Assembly (NCBI RefSeq): GCF_004362215.1
Contig: NZ_SNWR01000002.1
Span: 1,178,001-1,242,000, forward strand
Source: Paractinoplanes brasiliensis
GTDB lineage: Bacteria; Actinomycetota; Actinomycetes; Mycobacteriales; Micromonosporaceae
Length of the DNA: 64,000 bases
Reading direction: 5' to 3'
This document shows positions 16,404 through 24,421 of this stretch, piece by piece (positions within the stretch are counted from its first letter, which is position 1; every line of letters begins with the position of its first letter). Both the position numbers and the translations under genes were made by a program. The notes beneath the pieces were generated by a model. The model saw only the letters and a program-made list of their open reading frames with translations, was not told the origin of the DNA and searched no databases.

Positions 16404-17441
16404 CTAGAGGGACTCGTAGAACTCGATGTGCCGGTGGGCGGCGGCTTCCCACGTGTGGGCGGCCGCCAGGGCGCGGCCCAGGGCCTGGCGTTCCGGCGAG
16501 GGTTCCTTCACGGCGGTGGTCAGGGCGGCAGCCAGCGAGTCCGGGCCGGTGCCGTAGAGGACGGCGTCGCCGAAGACCTCGCGGAGTACGGGGAGGTCGC
16601 GGACCACCACGGGAACGCCGGCGGCGAGGGCCTCCATGGCGGCGAGGCCGAAGCCTTCCTTGGTGGAGGGGAAAGCGAATGCGGCCGCGCCGGCCATCAG
16701 TGAAGGCAGGTCGTCGTGGGCGACCGGGCCCAGCACCGAAGGGGTCACGTCCAGGGAGGCGGCCAGGGCGTCCCACGAGGCGCGGTACGAGCGGTAGTCG
16801 AACAGGGTTTCGCCGCCCGCTATGACCAGGCGGTGGGACGAGCCCATCAGGGCGTACGCCCGTAACAGGTCGAGGGAGCCCTTGCGGGGTTCGATGCCAC
16901 CGACCGACAGCACATAGGGGGTGTCCGACGAAAGTGGAGCAGCCGAGGCGAAGCGGGAGTAGGCGACGCCGTTCGGGATGACGGTGGCGTGCAGGCCCCA
17001 GCCCGCACGCAGTTCGGCTGCCACTGCGGCCGAGACGCAGATGTGGGCGTACGGGCGGGTCAGGGCACGCTCGTGACAGGCGACCAGCTCGGGTGTCGTG
17101 AACTGGTCGAGGTGGTGGACGGTGCGCACGCAACGGTCCACGGCGTTGGCGCTGATGCAGTCCTGGGCGTGCACAACGTCGTACGCGGAAGGGGTGAAAG
17201 CCTCCCGCAGCAGCGCGATCGACCGCAGGATGCGGGGGCCGACCTGCTCGCCCGGGATGTCGGGGAACGGGACCACGGCGAGGCGCACGCGCGGGTCGAC
17301 AGGGCGGAAGAAGCCGCCGCCCCGGCCCAGGGTCCACACGGTGACGTCGTGTCCGAGGGCGGCCAGGGCCTCGGCCAGCCCCAGGGTGTGCACGACCCCG
17401 CCGCGCGGCCGGGTCGAGTAGGTGAGCAGCGCGATCCTCAC
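16404..17441 (-). CDS. GT4-type glycosyltransferase (MSMEG_0565-like) of the Nit1C-type operon
   Basis: 345 residues from GTG 17441, which overlaps the nitrilase-like gene's stop. The fold is GT-B: the N-terminal RIALLTYSTRPRGGVVHTLG contains the donor/acceptor loop, and the C-terminal half has VLSVGGIEPRKG, FAFPSTKEGFGLAAMEALAA and the conserved E-x7-E. Retaining glycosyltransferases of this family (MSMEG_0565 family) accompany the radical SAM/nitrilase/AIR-synthase cluster in actinobacteria, which suggests that the pathway product is glycosylated. The sugar donor is unknown. It is the last gene of the operon and is cytoplasmic. Confidence in family is high, in role low. Confidence 0.88.
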   Translation of the reverse strand: MRIALLTYSTRPRGGVVHTLGLAEALAALGHDVTVWTLGRGGGFFRPVDPRVRLAVVPFPDIPGEQVGPRILRSIALLREAFTPSAYDVVHAQDCISANAVDRCVRTVHHLDQFTTPELVACHERALTRPYAHICVSAAVAAELRAGWGLHATVIPNGVAYSRFASAAPLSSDTPYVLSVGGIEPRKGSLDLLRAYALMGSSHRLVIAGGETLFDYRSYRASWDALAASLDVTPSVLGPVAHDDLPSLMAGAAAFAFPSTKEGFGLAAMEALAAGVPVVVRDLPVLREVFGDAVLYGTGPDSLAAALTTAVKEPSPERQALGRALAAAHTWEAAAHRHIEFYESL

Positions 17442-18262
17442 CGGTACGCTCCGGGGCGCAGCTCGTCGAGGTGGCTGAGGACGCGGCGCGCGGCGGCGAT
17501 CTCGTGGGCGACGTCCAGCTCGGCCACGGCCAGGCCCGCCTTCGCCCACGTACGGGCCAGCACGTTGCCGCCGGGGCCGACCACTTTCGCCTGGCCGAGG
17601 AAGCGCATCCCGCCGGCCGCCCCGGTCTGGTTGGACGACACGACGACGACCTGGTTCTCGGCGGCGCGGGCACAGTCGTACAGGTCGAACAGGCGGGACT
17701 GCCGGTCCTGCGACATCTTCGGCGCGGCGTTGGTGATGCTGGCGGGCCAGGCCGACAGGCAGGCCACGATCTGCGCGCCGTCGCGGGCCAGGGTACGGGC
17801 CGATTCCGGGAACGTCTTGTCGTAGTCGATGAGCATGCCGATCCTCCCCACGGGCGTGTCGAACGCCGCGAACGTGTCGCCGGCCCGGTACGCGACGCCC
17901 TCGGCCGCGGGCAGGTGGACCTTGCGGTGCCGGCCCAGCACGCCGTCCCCGGTCAGGCACACCGCCGCGTTGTACCGGTCGTCGCCGTCGGCCTCGCAGA
18001 ACCCGACGCAGACGACCATGTCGCGGGCCGCCGCCGCGATCTGCTCGAAGACCGGGTCGTCGGTTTTGATCGCGGGCGGGAACGCGGCCGGGTCGGGGTG
18101 GCGCAGGTCGGCCAGGTATCCGCCGAGCGCCGCGTCGGGCAGCACGAGCAGGGCGGCCCCGGCGGCGCGGGCATCGCCGATCAGCTTCCCGATGCGCCCG
18201 AGGTCGTGCCCGAGGTCCCGGCCGAAGTGCGCCGCGGCGGCCGCGATCCTGGTCGCCGCCAT
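17438..18262 (-). CDS. Nitrilase-family protein lacking catalytic Cys and Glu (probable pseudoenzyme)
   Basis: 274 residues, starting at the ATG that overlaps the preceding nitrilase stop by one base. It aligns along its whole length with the neighbour at 18262-19077, but two of the three catalytic residues are replaced: Glu becomes Asp43 (LVLPDAALGGYL) and the nucleophile Cys becomes Asp146 (GMLIDYDKTFPES). The Lys remains (K114, RHRKVHLP). The frame is intact and codon usage is normal, so this is not a decayed gene. It may be a non-catalytic subunit that assembles with the active nitrilase, or it may have a new activity. It is followed by the glycosyltransferase gene with a four-base overlap. 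Confidence 0.85.
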   Translation of the reverse strand: MAATRIAAAAAHFGRDLGHDLGRIGKLIGDARAAGAALLVLPDAALGGYLADLRHPDPAAFPPAIKTDDPVFEQIAAAARDMVVCVGFCEADGDDRYNAAVCLTGDGVLGRHRKVHLPAAEGVAYRAGDTFAAFDTPVGRIGMLIDYDKTFPESARTLARDGAQIVACLSAWPASITNAAPKMSQDRQSRLFDLYDCARAAENQVVVVSSNQTGAAGGMRFLGQAKVVGPGGNVLARTWAKAGLAVAELDVAHEIAAARRVLSHLDELRPGAYR

Positions 18263-19077
18263 CAGACGTACGCGGCCGGTCGGCGATCGCGCAGGTGTCC
18301 CATGTAGCGCCGCGCGTCGGCGAGGGAGCCGGCCACGTCGACGGCGGCGACGGCCATGCCGGGCACGCAGCCGGTGGTGGCCAGCACGTCCCCGCCCGGG
18401 TCGACGATCTTCGCGCTGCACACGAACCGCAGCGAGCCGAACGTGCCCGCCTGGTTGGCCGACAGCCACACGACCTGGTTCTCCAGCGCGCGGGCCCGGT
18501 CGAACAGGTCGAACCGCCGGGTCCAGCGGTCGTCGGCCAGGTCCTCGGGGGCGTTCGTCCGGGATCCCGGCCACGCCGACACGCAGACGATGATCTCGGC
18601 GCCGTCCAGGGCGAGCGTGCGCGCCGACTCCGGGAACGCCTTGTCGTAGCAGATCATCAGCCCGATCCGGCCGACCGGCGTGTCGAACGCCGCGAACGAC
18701 TCCCCCGACGAGTAGCTGGCGTCCTCGCGCAGCGGCTGGTGCACCTTGCGGTGGTTGCCGAGCACGCGCCCGTCGCCGACGCAGACGACGCTGTTGTAGC
18801 GGGTGCCGTCGCCGCTGTCCTCGCAGTACCCCGCGCACACCACCATGTCGCCGGCGATGTCGATCAGCCGCGCGATCTCGGGCCCGTCCAGCCGCAGGGC
18901 CGGTGGCAGTTCGGCCTGCCCGTTCAGGTCGGCCAGATAGCCCCCGAGACACGCCTCGGGCAGGGCCAGCAGCCGTACGCCGTCCGCCCGCGCCGCCGTG
19001 ACCAGTTTCTCGATGCGGTTGAAGTCCTCGTCGAGGTCGCGGTCGAACGCCTCCGCGACCGCAGCCACCTTGATCAT
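18262..19077 (-). CDS. Nitrilase of the Nit1C-type operon
   Basis: 271 residues from ATG 19077, with AGGAGGG ideally placed upstream. All three members of the CN-hydrolase triad are present: E41 (ALPEACLGGYL), K111 (NHRKVHQP) and C143 (LMICYDKAFPES). The enzyme should hydrolyse a nitrile or amide C-N bond. Relatives in this cluster (Nit6803/MSMEG_0566 branch) are aliphatic/aromatic nitrilases, and the cluster has been linked in pseudomonads to growth on cyanide. It overlaps the nitrilase-like gene downstream by one base and follows the GNAT-AIR synthase fusion. The natural substrate cannot be named from sequence. Confidence 0.92.
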   Translation of the reverse strand: MIKVAAVAEAFDRDLDEDFNRIEKLVTAARADGVRLLALPEACLGGYLADLNGQAELPPALRLDGPEIARLIDIAGDMVVCAGYCEDSGDGTRYNSVVCVGDGRVLGNHRKVHQPLREDASYSSGESFAAFDTPVGRIGLMICYDKAFPESARTLALDGAEIIVCVSAWPGSRTNAPEDLADDRWTRRFDLFDRARALENQVVWLSANQAGTFGSLRFVCSAKIVDPGGDVLATTGCVPGMAVAAVDVAGSLADARRYMGHLRDRRPAAYV

Positions 19078-19141
19078 GCTGTCCCTCCTAGCGGATCGCG
19101 GCGCACGCCCAGCATGAACCGGCCCGTCGTCACCGCACCGT

Positions 19142-20503
19142 TCACGCCGCGGCCCCCATTCCCGTCACCGGGCCGGTCAGCGCCTCGGTCACATCCCCGT
19201 CGGGCCAGCGCAGACCGACCCCGGATCCGGTGGTCAGTTCGCCGCAGTCGGCTGTCACCGCCGGTCCCGCCGGCGCTTGCCGGTGCGGCCCGGCGGTGAG
19301 CATCGCGAACCCGGGGAAGCAGGTCAGCCAGTCCCCCATCGACGCCGCGGCCGGTCGCGGCACCGTTGCCACGTCCAGCACCGCCCCGCATCCACCGGCC
19401 TCGGCGAGCATGCCGAGCGTCCCGGCGATGCCCGCCATCGACACGTCCTTGGCCGCCGCCGGTTGCGCGGCCGCCACGAAGCCCTGCATCTGCCGCAGCT
19501 CCTCCGGGGAACGCCCGGAGGTCGAATCCCACTGCCGCCCGTGGTAGCCGGGCCGCCACTGTCCGCCCAGGTCGGCGGTCAGCCGGACCCGGTGGCCGGG
19601 TCGTCCTCCCCCACCCGGCACGGGACGGGCGGCTCGCCCGAGCGCGGTGGCCGACAGGGCCGCCGGAACGCCCAGCTGGGTGTGCCCGCCGAGCACGGGA
19701 ATGCCGTACGCCCGCGCCCCCGCCCGCAGCCCGGCGAGGATCTTCGAAGCGGCGGAGGTGTCACGGGCCCCGACCGCGTTGAGCAGCCCGACCGGCGTGG
19801 CCCCCATCGCCGCGAGGTCGTTGACGTTGACCAGCACAGCGCACCAGCCCGCCCATTCGGGGTCACGCTCGACCATCGACGGCAGGATCGCGTCACAAGC
19901 GGCGATCAGATCCGTTCCCGGCACCGGGGCCCCGTCGTCCCCGACGAACCCGGCCCCACCCGGATCGAGCCCGCCGAGCAGGCCACCCAGCGGGTTCTTG
20001 GTCGCCGCCGCCAGGGCCGCGATCCGCCCGATCGGCCAGCGCATCAGGTGATGGGGCCGCCCCGCGACGGTCACCGGCCGTACGGCGTCCCAGCCGAGCC
20101 GCTCGAACATCCGCTTGAACCGGACCTGCACGGTCGCGTCGAACCGCAACGCCCCCGCTTGCTCGGCGGCGGCGCAGGCGGCCCGCACAAGCGCCGGCCC
20201 GATCCGCTGGGCGCCGCGCACATCCGGGTCGACCACCAGGCGTCCGCCCTGCCACCAGCCGATGTCCGGCCCGTCCGTGGCGGGCCCCAGCCGCACGCCG
20301 CCGAGGAAAGCGCCGCCCGGATCGCGGGCCTCGAGAACGATCGTGCGTGGGTCGTCGTCCCGATCGTCGAGGTCGCTGCCGGTGAACAACCCCTGCTCGT
20401 GCACGAACACTCGCCGCCGCAGCCGGTCGTGGTCGGCACGCGTCCGGGCGGGCCCGATGAGGAACCGGGGCGCCCCCAGCAGAGCCGGAACGAGATCAGT
20501 CAC
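19142..20503 (-). CDS. GNAT acetyltransferase - AIR-synthase-like fusion (MSMEG_0567/Sll0787-type)
   Basis: 453 residues from GTG 20503, with ATG 20530 as an alternative. Residues ~1-165 are a GNAT-like N-acyltransferase (RVFVHEQGLF, GGRLVVDPDVRGAQRIGPAL). Residues ~180-453 resemble PurM/ThiL/HypE-type AIR synthase, with the nucleotide-binding LVNVNDLAAMGATPVGLLNA and later GTLGMLAEAGGCGAVLDV. In Synechocystis and many proteobacteria these are two adjacent genes (nitE and nitF of Nit1C), but here they are one polypeptide. AIR-synthase-like proteins activate amide oxygen with ATP, so the pair could acylate an amine and then phosphorylate or dehydrate an amide. That chemistry is inference. Confidence 0.88.
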   Translation of the reverse strand: MTDLVPALLGAPRFLIGPARTRADHDRLRRRVFVHEQGLFTGSDLDDRDDDPRTIVLEARDPGGAFLGGVRLGPATDGPDIGWWQGGRLVVDPDVRGAQRIGPALVRAACAAAEQAGALRFDATVQVRFKRMFERLGWDAVRPVTVAGRPHHLMRWPIGRIAALAAATKNPLGGLLGGLDPGGAGFVGDDGAPVPGTDLIAACDAILPSMVERDPEWAGWCAVLVNVNDLAAMGATPVGLLNAVGARDTSAASKILAGLRAGARAYGIPVLGGHTQLGVPAALSATALGRAARPVPGGGGRPGHRVRLTADLGGQWRPGYHGRQWDSTSGRSPEELRQMQGFVAAAQPAAAKDVSMAGIAGTLGMLAEAGGCGAVLDVATVPRPAAASMGDWLTCFPGFAMLTAGPHRQAPAGPAVTADCGELTTGSGVGLRWPDGDVTEALTGPVTGMGAAA

Positions 20504-20558
20504 GCGGCACCGCCCCCGGTGGAGCCGCACGCCCCGGGCAGTCCCCGCATCTGCGCGG

Positions 20559-21611
20559 TCATCCGCCGGCCGCCTGCAGGACGCCGCACGCGCCGCACGC
20601 CGCGCACCCGGCGGACTGGTCGGCGCCGAGCATCCCGGCCTCGCGCAGCAGCGCCGCCACCCGCGTCGAGACGTCGCGCACCAGCGACGGCGGCGGGGCC
20701 GTGACGCCGTCGCGACGGGCCAGGGTGCCGGCCATCGGGCGGAACGGCACCACGAACGGGTACACGCCCCGGGCGATCAACCCGCGGCACCCCTCCACGA
20801 GGTCGTCCGGGTCCTCGCCGAGGCCGATCAGCAGGTACGTCGACACCTGGTTGCGGCCGAACACCGCGACCGCGTGGTCCCAGGCGGCCTCGTACTCGGT
20901 CATCGGCACCGCGCCCTTGCCCGGCATCCACCGGCGGCGGACCTCGTCGTCCAGGGCCTCGGCGTGGATGCCGATCGACACCGCGCCGGCCGCGTGCAGC
21001 TCGTCGAGGACGGCCAGGTCACCCGGCGGCTCGATCTGCACCTGGATCGGCAGGCCGGGCACGCGTTCGAGGACAGCCCGCACCGACCGCACGAGGTTGC
21101 GCGCCCCGCGATCAGGGCCGGCGGTCGTCCCCGTGGTCATCACCATCTGCCGTACGCCGTCGAGCTCGACCGCCGCCGCGGCCACCTCGGCCAGCTGGGC
21201 GGGCGTCTTCGCGGCTATCGTGGCCCCGGCCCGCAGCGACTCCTCGATCGTGCAGAACCGGCAACGCTGCTCCTCGGCGTACCGGATGCAGGTCTGCACC
21301 ACCGTCGTGGCCAGCACATCCCTGCCGTGCAGGCGCGCGATCTGCTCGTAGGGCACGCCGTCGGCGGTTGTCAGGTCGTAGAAGCGGGGGCGGCGTACGA
21401 CCGACAGGGAAAGCCCGGTGTCGGTCTCGCCCAGCCAGAGCTTGTCATCCCGTACGGAATAAGGGCTTTGCGGGTTGATCGGGAGGGCGGCGTTGCCCCC
21501 TTCGACGACCAGGTGACCGTCGTCGCTGGGACCGGCCCCCGCCGGCCGGCGCACGGGCGTGGGCACCCGCACGCCGCGCACGGCGAGGTCGGCTCGAACG
21601 TCGATGGACAT
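20559..21611 (-). CDS. Radical SAM protein (MSMEG_0568 family) with CX8CX2C cluster motif
   Basis: 350 residues from ATG 21611. The [4Fe-4S] motif is C108, C117 and C120 (TCIRYAEEQRCRFC), spaced CX8CX2C rather than the canonical CX3CX2C. This spacing seems characteristic of this cluster's family. A TIM-barrel pattern follows (MVMTTGTTAGPDRGARNLV; IQVQIEPPGDLAVLDELHAA). The C-terminus carries three more Cys (GCAACGACG), which could hold a second cluster. It corresponds to NitD of Nit1C. It probably performs the radical step that builds the nitrile- or amide-bearing intermediate. It is 5 bases downstream of the Sll0783-like gene. Confidence 0.9.
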   Translation of the reverse strand: MSIDVRADLAVRGVRVPTPVRRPAGAGPSDDGHLVVEGGNAALPINPQSPYSVRDDKLWLGETDTGLSLSVVRRPRFYDLTTADGVPYEQIARLHGRDVLATTVVQTCIRYAEEQRCRFCTIEESLRAGATIAAKTPAQLAEVAAAAVELDGVRQMVMTTGTTAGPDRGARNLVRSVRAVLERVPGLPIQVQIEPPGDLAVLDELHAAGAVSIGIHAEALDDEVRRRWMPGKGAVPMTEYEAAWDHAVAVFGRNQVSTYLLIGLGEDPDDLVEGCRGLIARGVYPFVVPFRPMAGTLARRDGVTAPPPSLVRDVSTRVAALLREAGMLGADQSAGCAACGACGVLQAAGG

Positions 21612-21616
21612 GCTTT

Positions 21617-22129
21617 TCAGAGCTGGTACGTCGAGTTGATGATCGCGCCCTTGCGCGCGTAGTGGATGAGCGCGTCCTGCACGTCGAGCGGGTGCGTCGG
21701 GATGACCCCCTCGATCAGGTCCTCCTCGCGCGCGCCGTGCAGCGACAGGCCGAACCGGCAGCAGTAGACCTTGCCGCCCTCGGCCATGAACGTCTTGAGC
21801 GAATTGTTGATGTTGTGCTCGCCCGGGAACGCGCTGGTGCCGGTGGTCGGGAAGCCGCGGGTGGCCAGGCAGTTGAGCGAGCCCGGTCCGTAGAAGTAGA
21901 TGGCCGACTCGAAGCCCTTGCGCAACGCCCGGGTGGCCTGCAGGACGGCGACGAAGCTGACCGACGACTCGTGCGCGATGCCGTGCACGAGCGTGAAGTA
22001 ACTCTGCCCCTCCTCGGCCTTGTAGTCGGGGAAGACCTTGGTGCCGCCGTAGATGCTGGAACCCTCGGCCAGGGCGGGGTGCGGGATCTCGTTGAGGCTC
22101 TTCTGCTCGAGGTCGGTCAGGTCGGTCAC
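21617..22129 (-). CDS. MSMEG_0572/Sll0783-family nitrogen-starvation protein
   Basis: 170 residues. The sequence has the marks of the Sll0783/MSMEG_0572 family found at the head of Nit1C clusters (NitB): YFTLVHGIAHESSVSFVAVL, SAIYFYGPGSLNCLATRGFP and a Cys pair in VYCCRFGLSLHG. The alternating fold looks DsrE/DsrF-like. In Synechocystis the homologue is strongly induced in nitrogen starvation. Its biochemical role is unknown. The conserved CC and CLATRG cysteines suggest sulfur or redox chemistry, but this is only inference. It lies 11 bases after the amidohydrolase gene and 5 before the radical SAM gene. Confidence 0.88.
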   Translation of the reverse strand: MTDLTDLEQKSLNEIPHPALAEGSSIYGGTKVFPDYKAEEGQSYFTLVHGIAHESSVSFVAVLQATRALRKGFESAIYFYGPGSLNCLATRGFPTTGTSAFPGEHNINNSLKTFMAEGGKVYCCRFGLSLHGAREEDLIEGVIPTHPLDVQDALIHYARKGAIINSTYQL

Positions 22130-22140
22130 GGTGATCTCCT

Positions 22141-22944
22141 TCAGGTGTAGAGCTTGTCGAAGGTGGTCCGGAAAACGGCGTCGCCGAGCTCGCGCCCGGC
22201 CGCCGCGGCTCGCAGGCGGGCCAGTTCACCGGCGTGGTCGCCCCACGGCTCGTCGCTGGCGAACAGCACCCGGTCGTGGCCGAGGCCGCGGCGGTCGATC
22301 TCGTCGGCCAGCCAGCGCGGGGCGAAGCCGATCGCCCACGACAGGTCGGTGTAGACCTGTTTGCCGGCGGCGATCCAGTCGAAGAACCGGCCGCCGATCA
22401 GCTTGATGTGCCCGCTCATCCCGCCGCCGAAGTGCACGAGATGGATGCGGACGTCGTCGCCGTGCCGGTCGACCAGCTTGCCGACCTGGTCGATGTCGGA
22501 CGCGGCGCCGGGCGAGGTGTGCACGTGAACGACCAGGTTGTGCTCGCGGGCGGCGGCGAAGATCGGCTCGAGTCCCGGGTCGTCGATGCTCCCGCCGAGC
22601 AGGAAGCTGATCTTCAGAGCCCGTACGCCGGGTTCGCCCGCCAGCTTCAGGGCATGCTCGGTGCGGGCCCGGTCGCTGGCCTTCGCGCTGACCCACAACC
22701 CGCAGCGCAGCCGGTCGTCGCGCTGGGCGGCCTCGACGACCAGGTCGTTGAAGCCGAACGCCACCTCCGGGTCGGGCACTCCGTAGTTGGGCAGGATCAG
22801 CGCCCGCTCGGTGCCTTCCCGGTCGAGGTCGGCGAGGAGCTGGTCGATCGTGGCGCGGGCGGTCACGTCCGGTTTGACCGGCGGCCCGCCGTAGAACGGA
22901 TAGGCCGGCAGCACCCCCAGATGCCGGTGCGCGTCGTAGGTCAT
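22141..22944 (-). CDS. Amidohydrolase-2 family protein in the Nit1C-type operon
   Basis: 267 residues. An amidohydrolase TIM barrel is visible: the N-terminal DAHRHLG (metal-binding HxH), VHVHTSPG and VHFGGG in mid-barrel, and the terminal FASDEPWGDH with the catalytic Asp. Family members are metal-dependent hydrolases or decarboxylases. The gene lies inside the operon, overlaps the small repeat ORF upstream by four bases (ATGA), and is preceded by AGGAGG. It is not one of the core genes described for Nit1C (nitB-H) and may define an actinobacterial variant. Substrate unknown. Confidence 0.85.
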   Translation of the reverse strand: MTYDAHRHLGVLPAYPFYGGPPVKPDVTARATIDQLLADLDREGTERALILPNYGVPDPEVAFGFNDLVVEAAQRDDRLRCGLWVSAKASDRARTEHALKLAGEPGVRALKISFLLGGSIDDPGLEPIFAAAREHNLVVHVHTSPGAASDIDQVGKLVDRHGDDVRIHLVHFGGGMSGHIKLIGGRFFDWIAAGKQVYTDLSWAIGFAPRWLADEIDRRGLGHDRVLFASDEPWGDHAGELARLRAAAAGRELGDAVFRTTFDKLYT

Positions 22945-23129
22945 ACCGGCCCTCCTGGCCCGGCGACCGCCCCGCTGACGCCGGTGCAGTCGGTCATACT
23001 GAGCCCCAGGGCATGCCCTCCTGGCCCTACACCCGCTCCGCCCGCTCCGGTGCAGTCGGTCATACTGAGCCCCAGGGCATGCCCTCCTGGCCCTACACCC
23101 GCTCCGCCCGCTCCGGTGCAGTCGGTCAT
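22941..23129 (-). CDS. Small 62-residue Gly-rich tandem-repeat protein bridging two operon genes
   Basis: The ATG at 23129 overlaps the stop of the flavoprotein gene (ATGA), and the TGA at 22943-22941 overlaps the ATG of the amidohydrolase gene (ATGA). In between, the frame is open for 62 residues. It consists of two identical 22-residue units and a diverged third of 18. Each unit opens MTDCTG and contains G, A, V and a GPGG turn; the first two end HALGLS. The DNA unit is 66 bp, so repetition keeps the frame. Every unit contains one Cys and an internal AGGAGGGCATG. No membrane segment or known motif. It may be a genuine small protein, a peptide substrate for the cluster, or a duplicated ribosome-binding spacer. 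Confidence 0.6.
   Translation of the reverse strand: MTDCTGAGGAGVGPGGHALGLSMTDCTGAGGAGVGPGGHALGLSMTDCTGVSGAVAGPGGPV
22981..23129. repeat. 66-bp tandem repeat, two full units and a partial third
   Basis: Identical units lie at 22981-23046 and 23047-23112. A 17-base partial unit lies at 23113-23129, where it forms the end of the flavoprotein gene. A decayed earlier unit occupies about 22941-22980. The unit length is a multiple of three, and an AGGAGG Shine-Dalgarno-like run is present in each copy on the minus strand. Confidence 0.95.
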
Positions 23130-24421
23130 GCCGCCCACTCCAGGTCCGGGTACGTCTCGGTCGGCGTGCCGGCGAGCCAGCTCACGCCCTCGGTGACCTG
23201 CATCAGGCGGGCCCGGGTGATCTGCGCGCACAGGTGCTCGGCGTCGCGGGCCACGCCGGCGAACCGTCCCGAACCCCACGTGTGCTGCCACGGCAACCCG
23301 AGGAAGTACAGCCCCGGGCAGCTGGTGACGCCGCGGTCGTGCGCCGGAAAGCCACGGCCGTCGAAGACCGGCACCTCGATCCAGCGGTGATCGCGGTGGA
23401 ACCCGGTGGCCCACACGACCGACCCGATCGCGCCGGCGTCGAGGGAGGTCCGCGGCACGCCGGGCGTCCACACCGGCTCGTACCGCTTCTCCACCGGCGC
23501 CGGGATCCGCTCCCGTTCGATGTAGGCGTCGATGGCGTCCTTGATGCCCTCGGCGACCGCGTCCGCGTGGTCCAGGTTGCGGGCCAGGTCCCCGCCGAAC
23601 GCAATCGTGCCGGATTCGACGCCCCGCAGCCGCCCGTACAGGCTCATGCCCTCGGTCGCGAAGCGCCGCAGGTCGATGTCGCGCCCGCCGTCCCGCCCGG
23701 TCATGTAGTGGTTGGCGCGCAGCCGCACCTCGTCGGCGTCGCCGAACTCGTGCACGCTCCTGTCGTAGTGGCCCATCTCGTCCAGCCAGGCGAGCGTGTC
23801 GCGGCCGCGGTAACGCCGGGCCGCCCGGGGCGCGCTGCCGACCGCGAGGTGCACCCGCCGTCCGCTCAGGTGCAGGTCCTCGGCGATCTGGCATCCCGAC
23901 TGCCCGGTCCCGACCACCAGCACGTCGCCTTCGGGCAGCTGCCGCGGGTTGCGGTACTGCGACGAGTGCACCTGCACGATGTGGGCGGGCAGCCGCTCGG
24001 CCACCCGCGGGATCGCCGGCCGGTGATAGCCGCCCGTCGCGATCACGACCTGGTCCGCGGTGAGCACTTCGCCGTTCACCACCAGTTCGAAAGCCTTCCC
24101 CGTACGCCGGAGCCGGCTCACCTCGGCGCCTTCACGCACCGGCGGGTCGAAGGAGGCGGCGTACTTCTCGAGGAACGTGACCACCTCGGCGCCGGCCATG
24201 AACCCGTCCGGGTCGTCCCCGCTGTACGCGTAGCCCGGCAGCCGGCACTGCCAGTTCGGGGTGACCAGGCAGAACGAGTCCCAGCGCCGGTCGCGCCACT
24301 CGTGACCCACCCGGTCGCGTTCGAGCACCACGTGGTCGGCGCCGCGCTGCCGCAGATACCAGCTCATGCTCAGCCCGGCCTGCCCGCCACCGATCACGGC
24401 CACGCCGACGTGGGCGCTCAC
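23126..24421 (-). CDS. FAD-dependent oxidoreductase (MSMEG_0569 family, NitH-like)
   Basis: 431 residues. The FAD dinucleotide fold is at the N-terminus (GVAVIGGGQAGLSMSWYLRQ), a second NADPH-type fold GDVLVVGTGQSGCQIAED lies near residue 166, and VVWATGFHRDHRWI marks the flavin-monooxygenase-like C-terminal region. It resembles flavin-containing monooxygenases that oxygenate N or S, and is the family fixed in this cluster. It overlaps the preceding small gene at 24418-24421 and ends in ATGA with the repeat ORF. A role in N-oxidation of the pathway intermediate is plausible but inferred. Confidence 0.9.
   Translation of the reverse strand: MSAHVGVAVIGGGQAGLSMSWYLRQRGADHVVLERDRVGHEWRDRRWDSFCLVTPNWQCRLPGYAYSGDDPDGFMAGAEVVTFLEKYAASFDPPVREGAEVSRLRRTGKAFELVVNGEVLTADQVVIATGGYHRPAIPRVAERLPAHIVQVHSSQYRNPRQLPEGDVLVVGTGQSGCQIAEDLHLSGRRVHLAVGSAPRAARRYRGRDTLAWLDEMGHYDRSVHEFGDADEVRLRANHYMTGRDGGRDIDLRRFATEGMSLYGRLRGVESGTIAFGGDLARNLDHADAVAEGIKDAIDAYIERERIPAPVEKRYEPVWTPGVPRTSLDAGAIGSVVWATGFHRDHRWIEVPVFDGRGFPAHDRGVTSCPGLYFLGLPWQHTWGSGRFAGVARDAEHLCAQITRARLMQVTEGVSWLAGTPTETYPDLEWAA

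Noticed and set aside
22941..23894. A 317-residue protein containing the 22-residue repeats
   Set aside because: Upstream of 23129 it is antiframe sequence of the flavoprotein gene. Only the part from the ATG at 23129 has overlaps and repeats that suggest translation.
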